From assembly GCA_017592775.1 (NCBI GenBank), contig JAGFNJ010000010.1, positions 1 through 64,000 on the forward strand: a DNA stretch of 64,000 nt, read 5' to 3'. The notes beneath the pieces are model-generated. The model did not search any database and was not told the DNA's origin. It saw only the letters and a list, made by a program, of their open reading frames with translations. The translations under genes and the position numbers were made by a program. Position 1 is the first letter of the stretch. Each line of letters opens with the position of its first letter. This stretch comes from Candidatus Accumulibacter conexus (GTDB lineage Bacteria > Pseudomonadota > Gammaproteobacteria > Burkholderiales > Rhodocyclaceae). Below, piece after piece: positions 16,041 through 25,225 of this stretch.

Positions 16041-17429
16041 TCAGAGAACCTGGTTGAGCAGCCGGTCGGCGCGGGTGTGCGCCAGGCGTTTGAGGATTCG
16101 CTGCACCGGCTCCGGGTAGCTGGAGACCGACTCGAGCGAACGATGGTGGTCGAGACGGCGGCAATGCTGCAGGATGCGCTCGACTTCGGCCCGATGCTGG
16201 CTGGCGAGCCGGCCCTGCGGGTCGTGGATCAGCAGGCCGTTTTCGAGGTCCAGGCGCCAGGCACGGGGGTTGAGGTTGCTGCCGGTAAGCAATGCGTAGT
16301 CGTCGTCGACCAGCAGCCCCTTCAGATGATAGCTGTGGTTTTCGTGCCGCCAGAGGCAGAGATCGAGCAGACCGCGATCGACCGCGTCCTGGTGCTGCTT
16401 GCAGAAGCGGCGCAGGTTGGCCTCGTAGAGATAGGGCAGCGCACCGATCGTCGTGAAGGCTTCGTCGCTGGGGATGTAGAAATCGTTTGCCGTCTTGTCG
16501 CCGACGATGATCGTCACCCGGCAGCCCTGCCTGATCCTGGCTTCGATCGCCCGCCGCAGCGGCCCCGGCAGATTGAAGTAGGGAGTGAACAGGAGCAGGT
16601 GCCGCCGCGCGCGCTGAACGAGTTGCAGGATGGCGCGATTGAGTTCGTTGTCGCGGGCGCCGAAGCCGAGCAGCGGCGTAATGCTCAACTCGCCCACGCA
16701 GGCCGTCGCCGGCGTGCTGTAGCGGGCCGTCGCCAGTTGCCGGCGAAAGCGGCCGATGGCCGGACGCAGCGCGGCAGTCTTCTGCCGCGGCTCGCAGTCG
16801 AGCGGCGATACCGCCGCGCTGTTGCCGAGCACGCGCGTCATCAGGGCAGCCATGCTGTCGGCCAGCGCGCGGCTGCTGATCAGGTGGTAACGATCGAGCC
16901 GATAGCGATCGCCACGATGCAGATAGACGTCGTTGAGGCTGGCGCCGCTGTAGAGCACGCTGTCGTCGATGACGAAGCCCTTGAGGTGCATGACACCCAT
17001 CCACTCGCGCGTCTGCACCGGCACGCCGCGGATCGCCACCCCCGGCCCATGCCGACGCGCCATCTCGGTGTACAGGGCGGCATTGCCAGCGGAGGCAGCC
17101 TTGCCGATCAGGCCGCGCTGCGCCCGGTGCCAATCGACGAAGACGGCGATCTGCAACCCGGGATGCCGGGCCTTGGCAGCATGCAAAGCCTCGAGCACCT
17201 CGCGCCCGGCAGCATCGTCCTGCAGATAGAGGGCGGCGAGGACGATCCGCCTGCGCGCCTGGGCGATCTGCTCGAGCAGCGTGCTGCGAAACTCCGCCGG
17301 ACCGGCGAGGGTGCGAACGTCTTCCGCTGCCAGCGCGATTCCTGGCAGGCCGCCGAGCCCCAACAGCCGGCGGCGGCCACGCAGGCGCTGCATGGCGGAC
17401 GTCAGTGTGGCGCGGACGGCAAGCTGCAT
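16041..17429 (-). CDS. pssA: CDP-diacylglycerol--serine O-phosphatidyltransferase, PLD type
   Basis: 462 residues, close to E. coli PssA (451). Phospholipase-D-superfamily enzyme making phosphatidylserine from CDP-diacylglycerol and serine, the first step to phosphatidylethanolamine. Two HxK motifs followed by acidic residues are present: His148-Lys150 (HLKGFVIDD) and His368-Lys370 (HLKGLLVDD), each with the PssA-type HLKG context rather than the cardiolipin-synthase HxKx4D with GG. The N-terminus is basic and lacks a signal peptide, matching the ribosome- and membrane-associated E. coli protein. A cardiolipin synthase remains possible but less likely. Confidence 0.87.
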   Translation of the reverse strand: MQLAVRATLTSAMQRLRGRRRLLGLGGLPGIALAAEDVRTLAGPAEFRSTLLEQIAQARRRIVLAALYLQDDAAGREVLEALHAAKARHPGLQIAVFVDWHRAQRGLIGKAASAGNAALYTEMARRHGPGVAIRGVPVQTREWMGVMHLKGFVIDDSVLYSGASLNDVYLHRGDRYRLDRYHLISSRALADSMAALMTRVLGNSAAVSPLDCEPRQKTAALRPAIGRFRRQLATARYSTPATACVGELSITPLLGFGARDNELNRAILQLVQRARRHLLLFTPYFNLPGPLRRAIEARIRQGCRVTIIVGDKTANDFYIPSDEAFTTIGALPYLYEANLRRFCKQHQDAVDRGLLDLCLWRHENHSYHLKGLLVDDDYALLTGSNLNPRAWRLDLENGLLIHDPQGRLASQHRAEVERILQHCRRLDHHRSLESVSSYPEPVQRILKRLAHTRADRLLNQVL

Positions 17430-17613
17430 GGCTGCGGCTCAGTGGTGGTGAACGGATCGGCCGTGCGGCGAGTCTGCCGCGTCGCGCGCACACGCCCGGC
17501 ATCGGCGACCTTGCGCGACGATCCCGGCACCGGCTGACGAAGCAGCGGGAGCTGTGATGGCCGGGGCGTCGGCCACCCGCTGCCGGCGCGGCGGTCGGCC
17601 GACGCCCATGCCA

Positions 17614-17802
17614 CTAGCGCTGCCCCCGGCCGCGGTCGCCGGTACCCGGGGCGAGAAACATGCCGACACCCAGCAGGATCAGCAGCAACGGCCACCAGGT
17701 ACTCAGCAGGCGGGCGAAATCGACCTGCAACAGGCCCAGGTTGATCGCCAGGAGCAGCGCACCGATCAGGATCAGTGCGATCGCGCCAAGGTTTCCTCTC
17801 AT
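17614..17802 (-). CDS. LiaI/LiaF-like small membrane protein
   Basis: 62 residues. The ATG at 17802 follows GAGGAG. Two transmembrane helices (about 7-23 and 33-52) are separated by the motif LLSTWWPLLLILLG typical of LiaI-LiaF-like (DUF5668) proteins, and the tail is Gly/Arg rich. The family is linked to envelope-stress sensing in Firmicutes; in Proteobacteria its role is open. It sits alone between pssA and prpD. Confidence 0.75.
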   Translation of the reverse strand: MRGNLGAIALILIGALLLAINLGLLQVDFARLLSTWWPLLLILLGVGMFLAPGTGDRGRGQR

Positions 17803-17886
17803 TTTGCATTCTCCTCTGGTAGCCAGCCCGACGCCACCGGGATGGCGGCAGACCGACCCGGCGGCCGACGACACGGCTGCCGCCGT

Positions 17887-19329
17887 TCAGGGCACATACT
17901 GATCGAGGTACGTGTGGACCGCCATCTGCCCGAGCTGGCGGACATCCCGTGACGATTCGTGGATCCGCTCCTGCTGCGCGAGCGGAAAGCGGCGGGCGAG
18001 ATTGCTCCGGAACTTGTCGACCAATACCGGAATGCCTTCGGCGCGCCGCCGGCAGTGACCCAGCGGATACTCGATCGTCACTTCCGGCGTCCGGCTGCCG
18101 TCGGTGAAGAAGATCTGCAGCGCGTTGGCGATCGAACGCTTGCCCGGGTCGAGATAGTCGACCGAAAACCTCGGCTCTTCGCTCACCACCATCCTGGCCC
18201 GCAACAGGTCGATGCGGGCATCCGCCGCTGCGTCGTCCTCGTAGTCGGCGGCCGTCAGGCGGCCGCGCAGCAGCGCGACGGCGACCATGTACTGCAGGCA
18301 GTGGTCGCGGTCGGCGGGATTGTGCAGTGGGCCCTGCTTGTCGATGATCCGCAGCGCCGACTCGTGCGTGCGGATGAAGACGCGTTCGATCTCCTGCCAC
18401 CGCCCGGCGACCTGCGGTTGCAGGTCGAGAGCGCACTCGACCGCCGTCTGGGCGTGGAACTCGGCCGGAAAACTGATCTTGAAGAGTATGTTCTCAATGA
18501 CGTAACTGCCGTAGGCGCGTGGCAGGCGGAACGCCTGACCGCGAAAGAGCACGTCATAGAAACCCCACTTCGGCGCCGTCAGCGCCGTCGGATAACCCAT
18601 CTCCCCCTGGCGCGACAGCAGGGCGAGCTGCACGCCGCGCGCCGTCGCATCACCGGCCGCCCAGGACTTGCGCGAGCCGGTGTTCGGCGCATGGCGGTAG
18701 CTGCGCAGTGGCTGGCCATCGACGAAGGCCTGCGAGAGCGCATTGATGATCTGCCCGCGGTCGCCACCGAGCAGCCAGGTACAGACGGCCGCCGTGGCGA
18801 CCTTGACCAGCACCACGTGGTCGAGACCGACGCGATTGAAACTGTTCTCGAGCGCCAGGATGCCCTGGATCTCGTAGGCCTTGACCATCGCCTCGAGCAC
18901 CTGCTGCATCCGCAGCGGCTCCTCGCCCTGCGCCACGCGGGTGCGTGACAGCCAGTCGGCGGTGGCGAGAATGCCGCCGAGGTTGTCGGAAGGGTGGCCC
19001 CATTCGGCGGCCAGCCAGGTGTCGTTGAAGTCGAGCCAGCGGATCATGGTGCCGATGTTGAAGGCCGCCCGCACCGGATCGAGCCGATGGTCCGTACCGG
19101 GGACGCAGGCGCCGTGCGGCACCTCGGTGCCGGCAACGACCGGCCCGAGCAACCTGCTGCAGGCCGCGTAGTCGAGCGCTTCGAGCGCGCAGCCGAGCGC
19201 ATCGATGAGGCAGTAGCGCGCCGTCTCGAAGGCAGCGCGCGAGTCGATGCGGTAGTCGAGGACGTAGTCGGCGATGTCGACCAGAACGCGGTCGGGATCG
19301 GGGCGGCTGGCGGGAATTCGCGTGCTCAT
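17887..19329 (-). CDS. prpD: MmgE/PrpD-family 2-methylcitrate dehydratase
   Basis: 480 residues from the ATG at 19329, eight bases after GAGG. Full-length match to the PrpD pattern: [10 protein letters not shown] near the N-terminus, then [19 protein letters not shown], and [19 protein letters not shown] in the second half. Converts 2-methylcitrate to 2-methylaconitate in the methylcitrate cycle that burns propionyl-CoA. It follows prpC by 31 bases on the same strand, so the two form an operon. No prpB or acnD/prpF is nearby, so the cycle must be completed from other loci. Confidence 0.88.
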   Translation of the reverse strand: MSTRIPASRPDPDRVLVDIADYVLDYRIDSRAAFETARYCLIDALGCALEALDYAACSRLLGPVVAGTEVPHGACVPGTDHRLDPVRAAFNIGTMIRWLDFNDTWLAAEWGHPSDNLGGILATADWLSRTRVAQGEEPLRMQQVLEAMVKAYEIQGILALENSFNRVGLDHVVLVKVATAAVCTWLLGGDRGQIINALSQAFVDGQPLRSYRHAPNTGSRKSWAAGDATARGVQLALLSRQGEMGYPTALTAPKWGFYDVLFRGQAFRLPRAYGSYVIENILFKISFPAEFHAQTAVECALDLQPQVAGRWQEIERVFIRTHESALRIIDKQGPLHNPADRDHCLQYMVAVALLRGRLTAADYEDDAAADARIDLLRARMVVSEEPRFSVDYLDPGKRSIANALQIFFTDGSRTPEVTIEYPLGHCRRRAEGIPVLVDKFRSNLARRFPLAQQERIHESSRDVRQLGQMAVHTYLDQYVP

Positions 19330-19360
19330 CGCTGCCTCGTCGGCTCCGGGTTGCACGGAC

Positions 19361-20518
19361 TCAACAACGCCGGGCAAGGGGGACGAAGTCCTGTACCTCC
19401 GGCCCGACGTAGTTGGCCGACGGCCGGATGAGCTTGCCGTCGATCCGCTGCTCGATGACATGCGCCGCCCAGCCGCTGGTGCGAGCGATGACGAAGAGCG
19501 GCGTGAACATCGGCGTCGGCACCGCCAGCATGTGGTAGGCGACGGCCGAAAACCAGTCGACGTTGGGAAAGATCCGCTTCTGCTCCGACATCACGGCCTC
19601 GATGCGGCTGGCGATGTCGAACAGGACGAGGTTGTCGCCATCGATGCAGAGCTGCCGGGCAACCGAACGGATCACCTTGCTGCGCGGGTCGGCGATGGTG
19701 TAGAGCGGATGACCGAAGCCGGTGATGATCTCGCGGTTCTCGAGACGGCGGCGGATGTCGTGTTCGGCCTGTGCGGCGTCGTCGTAACGGCTCTGGATCT
19801 CGAACGCGACCTCGTTGGCGCCGCCGTGCCGGCGGCCACTGAGCGCGCCGATGGCGCCGCTGATCGCCGCATACAGATCGGCGCCGGTACCGGTGATGGT
19901 GCGCGCGGCGAAGGTCGAGGCGTTGAATTCATGTTCGGCGTACAGCACCAGCGACTTGTCGAGGCTGCGCGCATGCAATGGCGGTGGCGCCTTGCCGCGC
20001 AGGAGGTGGAGGAAATGGGCGGCGATCGAGTCGTCGTCGGTCTCGGTGTCGATGCGCCGGCCGTTGTGCGACCAGTGATACCAGTAGAGCAGCATCGAGG
20101 CGAAGCCGGCGATCAGCCGGTTGGCAATCTCGCGTGCCGCCCCGGGATTGTGGTCCTGGGCTTCGGGCAGGATGGTTCCCAGCGCCGAACAGCCACTGCG
20201 GAGGACATCCATCGGATGCGCCGAGGCCGGCAGATTCTCGAGCATCGGCCGCAGCATCACCGGCAGCCCGCGCAGGGTCTTCAGCTTCTTGCGGTACTGA
20301 TTGAGCTGCGTCGGACTGGGCAGGCGCCCGTAAAGCAGAAGGTAGGCGACCTCCTCGAAACTCGCATCCTCGGCGAGCGCGATGACGTCGTAGCCGCGGT
20401 AGTGCAGGTCGTTGCCGCTGCGCCCGACCGAGCAGATGGCGGTATTGCCGGCGACCACGCCGGACAGGGCGACCGATTTCTTGGCCCTGGGGATCTCAAC
20501 CTGCACCGCGTCGTCCAT
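19361..20518 (-). CDS. prpC: 2-methylcitrate synthase
   Basis: 385 residues; ATG at 20518 with AGGAGG. Citrate-synthase family enzyme condensing propionyl-CoA with oxaloacetate. The length and the motifs [27 protein letters not shown] (catalytic His region) and [14 protein letters not shown] are those of PrpC rather than housekeeping GltA, and prpD follows directly. Expression is probably controlled at the palindrome that fills the spacer of its apparent promoter (20574-20602). In a propionate-storing organism this pair would feed propionyl-CoA to pyruvate. Confidence 0.93.
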   Translation of the reverse strand: MDDAVQVEIPRAKKSVALSGVVAGNTAICSVGRSGNDLHYRGYDVIALAEDASFEEVAYLLLYGRLPSPTQLNQYRKKLKTLRGLPVMLRPMLENLPASAHPMDVLRSGCSALGTILPEAQDHNPGAAREIANRLIAGFASMLLYWYHWSHNGRRIDTETDDDSIAAHFLHLLRGKAPPPLHARSLDKSLVLYAEHEFNASTFAARTITGTGADLYAAISGAIGALSGRRHGGANEVAFEIQSRYDDAAQAEHDIRRRLENREIITGFGHPLYTIADPRSKVIRSVARQLCIDGDNLVLFDIASRIEAVMSEQKRIFPNVDWFSAVAYHMLAVPTPMFTPLFVIARTSGWAAHVIEQRIDGKLIRPSANYVGPEVQDFVPLARRC

Positions 20519-20573
20519 TGTCTTCCCTCCTGCGCGCAGCCGCCGCACCACGAAGTGCCGACCGACCGCGCGA

Positions 20574-20602
20574 ATGTTCCTGACTTTGCGAAGTCAGGTC
20601 AA
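20574..20602 (-). promoter_or_regulatory. prpC promoter with a 20-bp perfect inverted repeat in the spacer
   Basis: Reading on the minus strand, TTGACC (20602-20597) and GAACAT (20579-20574) are 17 bases apart. The inverted repeat CCTGACTT-TGCG-AAGTCAGG (20579-20598) fills that spacer. A regulator bound here would act directly on RNA polymerase. The repeat could also fold as a hairpin ending the upstream rlpA-like transcript, but no T tract follows on either strand. Confidence 0.5.
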
Positions 20603-20685
20603 CTGCAGCAGTGTGCCGGCGCGGGTGCGGCACCGATCTGCCCGCTCGCCCGTCGCCGGCAACCTGTTCGCCGGCACGGCGCGCC

Positions 20686-21174
20686 TCACCGTTCGGGGCC
20701 GCGCAGGCCCGGGCCGTCCTGCGCCTGCAGGTGCGCCGGCGGCTGGAAGGCCAGCATGCAGGCGCTCTCATGCCCGACGAGGAACTTCGGCAATGGCGTC
20801 ACCTCGACGTCGACGACACCGGCGTCGATCATCCCGAGACGGACCGCCGCCTCGCGCGACAGGTCGATCACCCGCTTGCGATGGCCCATCCGGTCGTTGA
20901 TGCGGACGACGACGCAACGCGCGGAAGGGACGCGCCGCACGGCCACCACGGTGCCGAGGGGAAAGCGGTTGCTCGCCGCCGAGATGACGTGATGCTGGTA
21001 AGCCTCGCCCGATGCCGTCCGGCGGCCATGGAAGGCGGTCGAGTAGAAGCTCGCCCGGCCGGCAACGACCAGCCGCGACTCGACGAAACGGCCGTGCGGT
21101 CCGAGCGAAGGAAAGTCCTCCGCCAGGGCAACCGCCGAATGCAGCAGGGCCAGGACGGCGAACGGCAGCCTCAC
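20686..21174 (-). CDS. periplasmic RlpA-like (double-psi beta-barrel) protein
   Basis: 162 residues from a GTG at 21174, chosen because it places a clean signal peptide (residues 1-17, ending VALA) at the N-terminus; no ATG does. The DPBB domain follows: GRASFYSTAFHGRRTASGE, then NDRMGHRKRVIDLSREAA. RlpA-type domains bind or cleave glycan strands lacking stem peptides at the septum. Unlike the lipoprotein RlpA at 26.2 kb it has no lipobox and no SPOR domain, so it is a second, soluble paralog. The catalytic Asp region is kept (INDRMG) but lacks the usual RGPF. Confidence 0.78.
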   Translation of the reverse strand: MRLPFAVLALLHSAVALAEDFPSLGPHGRFVESRLVVAGRASFYSTAFHGRRTASGEAYQHHVISAASNRFPLGTVVAVRRVPSARCVVVRINDRMGHRKRVIDLSREAAVRLGMIDAGVVDVEVTPLPKFLVGHESACMLAFQPPAHLQAQDGPGLRGPER

Positions 21175-21257
21175 GGCTGCCTGCGCCGGGTCAATCCCGT
21201 CGGCAGCCCCGCTCGCCCGCGGTGCACGCGAAGCGTCGCAAGAGACCGCATTGGGCC

Positions 21258-21263
21258 TACAAT
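21258..21263 (+). promoter_or_regulatory. -10-like TACAAT box upstream of the VTT-domain gene
   Basis: CTACAAT in the divergent region between the RlpA-like gene and the plus-strand membrane gene, about 145 bases before its start. No good -35 is seen; a TTGACA at 21293-21298 is also present but lacks a matching -10. Confidence 0.25.
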
Positions 21264-21408
21264 TCCGGCCATCGCTGACCAAGTGTGCATGATTGACAAC
21301 AATGGGTTCTCAAGACAGTTCGCGCGCCGTCAAGCGTCAATCAGGCAAGCATAGCCTGCCTGCGGCCACCCGCACAAGGCGCCGGCAGAGACAGCGGGCG
21401 CGGCGCAC

Positions 21409-21927
21409 ATGAAGACGCACGTCCTGCCGGACTGGTTGCGCCGGCTGCTGATGCGCAGCGTCGGCCATCGTTACTACACGGCGGTGGTGACGGCGATCGC
21501 TTTCGGCGCGACGGTGACTTTTGCTTTTCCCTTCGTCGCCGTGCTGATCCCCGCCGTCCTGCTGTCACCCCGGCGCTGGCGGGCTCTCGGCTTCTGCTGC
21601 GGCATCGCCAGTGGCTGCGGCGCCGCGGTACTGGTCGAGATCTTCGGCTTTCTCGGCTCGGAACTGGTTCTCTCGCGTTATCCGGAACTGGTGGAGAGCG
21701 CTGCCTGGCAGACGGCCAGCGAATGGCTGCAGCGCTGGGGGCTGCTGGCGCTGATGGTCATTGCCGGTGGGCCGCTGCCGCAGACGCCGGCGCTGCTCTT
21801 CTGCGCCCTCGCCGAGCTGTCGACACCCGGCATCCTGGTCGCCGTCGCCGTCGGCAAGACGGCGAAATACCTCCTCCTGGGCTGGGCGACAGCCCTCTAC
21901 CCGGCGCGCTTCGTGCGCTACAACTGA
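21409..21927 (+). CDS. small VTT/DedA-like membrane protein
   Basis: 172 residues with four to five hydrophobic segments. The motif AGGPLPQTPALLFCALAELS followed by GKTAKYLLLG resembles the re-entrant loop region of VTT/YqaA-type (DedA-related) proteins, which are thought to move lipids across membranes. The protein is shorter than classical DedA (about 200), and the N-terminal 35 residues are basic. Ends 25 bases from lipA, convergent. Function inferred from the fold only. Confidence 0.68.
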   Translation: MKTHVLPDWLRRLLMRSVGHRYYTAVVTAIAFGATVTFAFPFVAVLIPAVLLSPRRWRALGFCCGIASGCGAAVLVEIFGFLGSELVLSRYPELVESAAWQTASEWLQRWGLLALMVIAGGPLPQTPALLFCALAELSTPGILVAVAVGKTAKYLLLGWATALYPARFVRYN

Positions 21928-21952
21928 GAGGTTGTGACTCGCCCGGCGGCCG

Positions 21953-22933
21953 TCAGGCGACCCCGGCGCTGTGCGCCTGCACGTCCGCCCAGTAGCTGGA
22001 GCGCACCATCGGCCCGCAGGCGGCGCCAGTGAAACCCATGGCCAGGGCGGCCTGCTCGTAGCTCTTGAAGACCTCGGGGTGAACGTAGCGCTGCACCGGC
22101 AGGTGGTGCAGCGATGGCGCCAGGTACTGGCCGATGGTCAGCATCTCGACGTCATGGGCGCGCAGGTCGTGCAGCACCGCGATGATTTCGTCGTCGGTCT
22201 CGCCGAGGCCGACCATCAGTCCGGACTTCGTCGGCACCTGCGGATGGCGCGCCTTGAACGCCTTGAGGAAGGCCAGCGAGTGCGCGTAATCGGCTCCCGG
22301 CCTGGCTTGCCGATAGAGCCGCGGCACGGTTTCCAGGTTGTGGTTGAGGACGTCGGGCAGTGCGCCGCCAAGAACATCGAGGGCAATCTCCATGCGGCCG
22401 CGGAAATCGGGCACCAGCGTCTCGATGACGGTATCCGGTGAGCGCCGGCGCACGGCGGCGATGACCTCGGCGAAGTGCTGTGCGCCCCCGTCGCGCAGGT
22501 CGTCGCGGTCAACGCTGGTGATCACCACGTAGCGCAGTTGCAGCCGCGCGACGCTGTCGGCGAGGCTGTCCGGCTCGTCGGCGGCGGGTGGCAGTGGCTT
22601 GCCGTGACCGACGTCGCAGAACGGGCAGCGACGCGTGCAGATGTCGCCGAGGATCATGAAGGTCGCAGTGCCACGGCCAAAGCACTCGCCGATGTTCGGG
22701 CAGGCCGCTTCCTCGCAGACCGTGTGCAGCTTCTGCTCGCGCAGCATCTTCTTGATCTCGCCGAAGCGGCCACTCTCGTTGCCGGCCTTGACGCGAATCC
22801 AGTCCGGCTTGCGCTGCGGCGTCTGCGGGACGATCTTGATCGGAATGCGCGCCGTCTTCAGTTCGCCCTTTTCCTTGACGCCGGCGACCCTCGTCGCGCC
22901 ACTGCCCGGCTGGCCATCGTTGCAGGTGCTCAT
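21953..22933 (-). CDS. lipA: lipoyl synthase
   Basis: 326 residues. Radical SAM enzyme inserting two sulfurs into octanoyl groups on lipoate-dependent enzymes. Both clusters are complete: the auxiliary cluster cysteines in [12 protein letters not shown], and the SAM cluster CTRRCPFC. The C-terminal RSSYWAD serine ligand is present. The ATG overlaps the lipB stop by four bases, so lipB and lipA are coupled. The first 30 residues are poorly conserved, which is normal. Confidence 0.96.
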   Translation of the reverse strand: MSTCNDGQPGSGATRVAGVKEKGELKTARIPIKIVPQTPQRKPDWIRVKAGNESGRFGEIKKMLREQKLHTVCEEAACPNIGECFGRGTATFMILGDICTRRCPFCDVGHGKPLPPAADEPDSLADSVARLQLRYVVITSVDRDDLRDGGAQHFAEVIAAVRRRSPDTVIETLVPDFRGRMEIALDVLGGALPDVLNHNLETVPRLYRQARPGADYAHSLAFLKAFKARHPQVPTKSGLMVGLGETDDEIIAVLHDLRAHDVEMLTIGQYLAPSLHHLPVQRYVHPEVFKSYEQAALAMGFTGAACGPMVRSSYWADVQAHSAGVA

Positions 22934-23583
22934 TGCTTGCGCTCCAGTTGTCTCGCGAGGTGTTCGGCAAGCGCCGCTGCCGCTTGCGCCGGCGTCAGCC
23001 TGACGCCGAGATCGCTGGTCTGCGTCACCGGCATGCCGGCGAAGCCGCAGGGGTTGATCGCCGCAAAGGGCGACAGGTCCATGTCGACGTTGAGACTGAC
23101 GCCATGGTAGCAGCAGTTCCGGCGCACGCGCAGACCGAGCGCGGCGACCTTGGCCGCAGCGACGTAGACGCCGGGCGCGCCAGGATGCCGCGCCGCGGTG
23201 ACGCCATTCTCGGCCAGCAGGTCGATCACCGCCTGCTCGATCATCACCACCAGCTCGCGCACCTTCAGCCGGCGCCGGGCGAGGTCGAGGAGCAGGTAGA
23301 TCACCACCTGACCGGGGCCATGGTAGGTGATCTGCCCGCCGCGATCGGTCTGCAGCAGCGGGATGCCGAGATCGTGCAGGAGGTGCTCCGGCTTGCCTGC
23401 CTGGCCGAGCGTGAACACCGGCGGGTGCTCGCAGCACCAGAGTTCGTCGCCGGTCGCCGCGTCGCGCGCGGCGGTGAATGCCGCCATCGCCTGCCAGGCT
23501 CCTTGATAGCTGCAGCGCCCGAGTTGGCGAAGCCACAGCGGCAGCTGCCCGGCCTGCGCCAGTTGCTGCCGACCGTCGCTCAC
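22930..23583 (-). CDS. lipB: octanoyl-[acyl-carrier-protein]:protein octanoyltransferase
   Basis: 217 residues. Moves octanoate from ACP to the lipoyl domains, the step before LipA. Conserved pieces: EHPPVFTLG, the [13 protein letters not shown] block, the catalytic Lys in AAAKVAALG and Cys in NPCGFAGM. The start is a GTG that overlaps the ybeD stop (GTGA). Part of the unit ybeD-lipB-lipA. Confidence 0.95.
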   Translation of the reverse strand: MSDGRQQLAQAGQLPLWLRQLGRCSYQGAWQAMAAFTAARDAATGDELWCCEHPPVFTLGQAGKPEHLLHDLGIPLLQTDRGGQITYHGPGQVVIYLLLDLARRRLKVRELVVMIEQAVIDLLAENGVTAARHPGAPGVYVAAAKVAALGLRVRRNCCYHGVSLNVDMDLSPFAAINPCGFAGMPVTQTSDLGVRLTPAQAAAALAEHLARQLERKQ

Positions 23584-23849
23584 AACAGCAGCCTGACCAG
23601 CGGATGCGCGCTCAGTTCCCGGTACAGGAGGTCGAGCTGCTCGCGGCTGGTGGCGTTGATCGTGCAGGTCAGGCCGAGGTACCTGCCGGCGCTCGAGGCG
23701 CGCATCTCCATCGTCGCCGCGTCGAAGTCGGGCGCATGCCGCAACACCACTGCCAGCACCGCTTGGGCAAAGCCGTCCTCGGCCCGGCCCATGATCTTGA
23801 GCGGAAAGGCACAGGGAAACTCGAGCAGGCTCTGGCGCTCGTCAACCAT
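23580..23849 (-). CDS. ybeD: YbeD-family protein (DUF493)
   Basis: 89 residues from the ATG at 23849. Typical DUF493 sequence: [13 protein letters not shown] at the N-terminus, then [22 protein letters not shown] and a short C-terminal helix. The fold resembles the ACT-like regulatory domain of D-3-phosphoglycerate dehydrogenase. Almost always placed next to lipB, as here, which suggests a regulatory tie to lipoate synthesis that has not been shown. Confidence 0.88.
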   Translation of the reverse strand: MVDERQSLLEFPCAFPLKIMGRAEDGFAQAVLAVVLRHAPDFDAATMEMRASSAGRYLGLTCTINATSREQLDLLYRELSAHPLVRLLL

Positions 23850-23897
23850 CGGCGCCCACGTTCCATCGCCCGGGCGAGACACGGCGACCGACGCCCA

Positions 23898-25031
23898 TCA
23901 GTTGAACCAGAGGCGGATCGTGTCGATCATTCGCCCGATGATGCCAGCCGCCGGGACCGCCTCGAGTGCCAGCACCGGGTACTCGCCGTAGGGCTTGTCG
24001 TCGAGGCTCAGCTTGAGTGTGCCGAGCACCTGTCCGGCCGCAATCGGCGCGATCAGCGTCTGCGGCGAAACGAGTTCGCTGCGAATCCTTGGCCCGAAGC
24101 CCTTCGGGACGGTCAGCACCAGGTCGTTGGTGAAACCGACCCGGACCGTCGCCTGCTGGCCCTTCCAGACCTTGTGCGTCGCCACCGCCTCGTTCTTGGC
24201 GTAGAGTTGCACCGCATCGTAGAACTGGAAGCCGTAGTTGAGCAGCTTCAGCGACTCCTGCGTGCGCGTGTTGTCGGATGCCGCGCCGAGGACCACCGAC
24301 ACCAGCCGCCGTGGACCACGCTTGGCCGACGACACCAGGCAGTAGCCGGCCGCCTCGGTATGGCCGGTCTTCAGGCCGTCGACGGTCGGATCGATATGCA
24401 GCAGCCGGTTGCGGTTCGGCTGCGTGATGTTGTTGTAGCGGAACTCCTTGAGCGAGTAGTACTTGGCGTAATCCTCGGGAAAATCGCGGATCAGCGCCGC
24501 CGCCAGCAGCGCCAGATCGCGCGCCGTCGTGTAGTGCTGCGGATCGGGCAGGCCGCTGGCATTGCGGAAACTCGAATCCTTCATGCCGAGCCGTTGCGCC
24601 TCGCGATTCATCATCTGCGCGAAGTTCTCCTCGTCGCCGGCAATAGCCTCTGCCAGTGCCACGCAGGCGTCATTGCCCGACTGGACGATCATGCCCTTGA
24701 GCAGATCGTCGACCTTGACCTGCGTGCCGACCTGGATGAACATCTTCGAGCCGCCGGTCTTCCACGCTTTCTGTGATACCGGAACGGTCTGATCGACCTT
24801 CAGCATCCCCTGCCTGATGGCGGCAAAGCTCAGGTAGGCGGTCATCAGCTTGGTCAGCGATGCGGGTTCCAGGCGCTGCTCGGGCGCCTGTGCGGCGAGC
24901 GTCTGACCGGAAGCGACGTCGACCAGCAACCAGGATCTGGCAGCCAGCGACGGCGGTGTCGGCAGTTGCTGGGCAACCGCCAGCAGTGGCAAACAGAGGA
25001 TCAGCAACAGGAGTGAGCGAAGCTTGGACAT
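23898..25031 (-). CDS. dacC: D-alanyl-D-alanine carboxypeptidase (PBP5/6 type)
   Basis: 377 residues from the ATG at 25031. Signal peptide 1-20, then the S11 peptidase domain with all three motifs: Ser58-Leu-Thr-Lys61, Ser118-Gly-Asn120 and Lys221-Thr-Gly223. A PBP5 C-terminal beta domain and an amphipathic tail (GRMIDTIRLWFN) that would hold it to the inner membrane follow. Trims the terminal D-Ala from peptidoglycan stem peptides. In related genomes it directly follows rlpA; here a GAF-PAS gene on the other strand intervenes. A perfect TATAAT sits 25 bases upstream. Whether dacA or dacC is the better symbol cannot be told. Confidence 0.93.
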   Translation of the reverse strand: MSKLRSLLLLILCLPLLAVAQQLPTPPSLAARSWLLVDVASGQTLAAQAPEQRLEPASLTKLMTAYLSFAAIRQGMLKVDQTVPVSQKAWKTGGSKMFIQVGTQVKVDDLLKGMIVQSGNDACVALAEAIAGDEENFAQMMNREAQRLGMKDSSFRNASGLPDPQHYTTARDLALLAAALIRDFPEDYAKYYSLKEFRYNNITQPNRNRLLHIDPTVDGLKTGHTEAAGYCLVSSAKRGPRRLVSVVLGAASDNTRTQESLKLLNYGFQFYDAVQLYAKNEAVATHKVWKGQQATVRVGFTNDLVLTVPKGFGPRIRSELVSPQTLIAPIAAGQVLGTLKLSLDDKPYGEYPVLALEAVPAAGIIGRMIDTIRLWFN

Positions 25032-25055
25032 GGCATGGTCCGGGAAAAAGCCGCG

Positions 25056-25061
25056 ATTATA
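25056..25061 (-). promoter_or_regulatory. dacC promoter -10 box (TATAAT)
   Basis: A consensus TATAAT on the minus strand, 25 bases before the dacC ATG, leaving a very short leader. No convincing -35 at 16-18 bases, so an activator or extended contacts may be needed. Confidence 0.45.
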
Positions 25062-25093
25062 GCAACGGCGTCGCAACGGCCTGTACGCCTTTT

Positions 25094-25135
25094 GTAAGCA
25101 CGGCTGCCCACTCGATGCGGGCTGCCGTGACTTAC
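25094..25135. repeat. long imperfect inverted repeat in the dacC/GAF-PAS divergent region
   Basis: GTAAG-CACGGC-T-GCCC pairs with GGGC-T-GCCGTG-A-CTTAC around a 9-base loop: 15 base pairs with one T/T mismatch and one extra A. It lies upstream of both divergent genes, 33 bases beyond the dacC -10. It could be an operator for a dimeric regulator or a structured leader for the GAF-PAS transcript. Confidence 0.5.
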
Positions 25136-25225
25136 TCCACAGCCCGCGTGGCGGCGTGGGACGTACGATGGCGGCACTTTTCCAGCCGCGCCCGCCAAGT
25201 CCGGACCGCCACCGACTCGACCTTC

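Noticed and set aside
20579-20598. Palindrome as an intrinsic terminator of the RlpA-like gene
   Set aside because: It is a good stem, but no T run follows on either strand and it coincides with a -35/-10 spacer, so an operator is the better reading.
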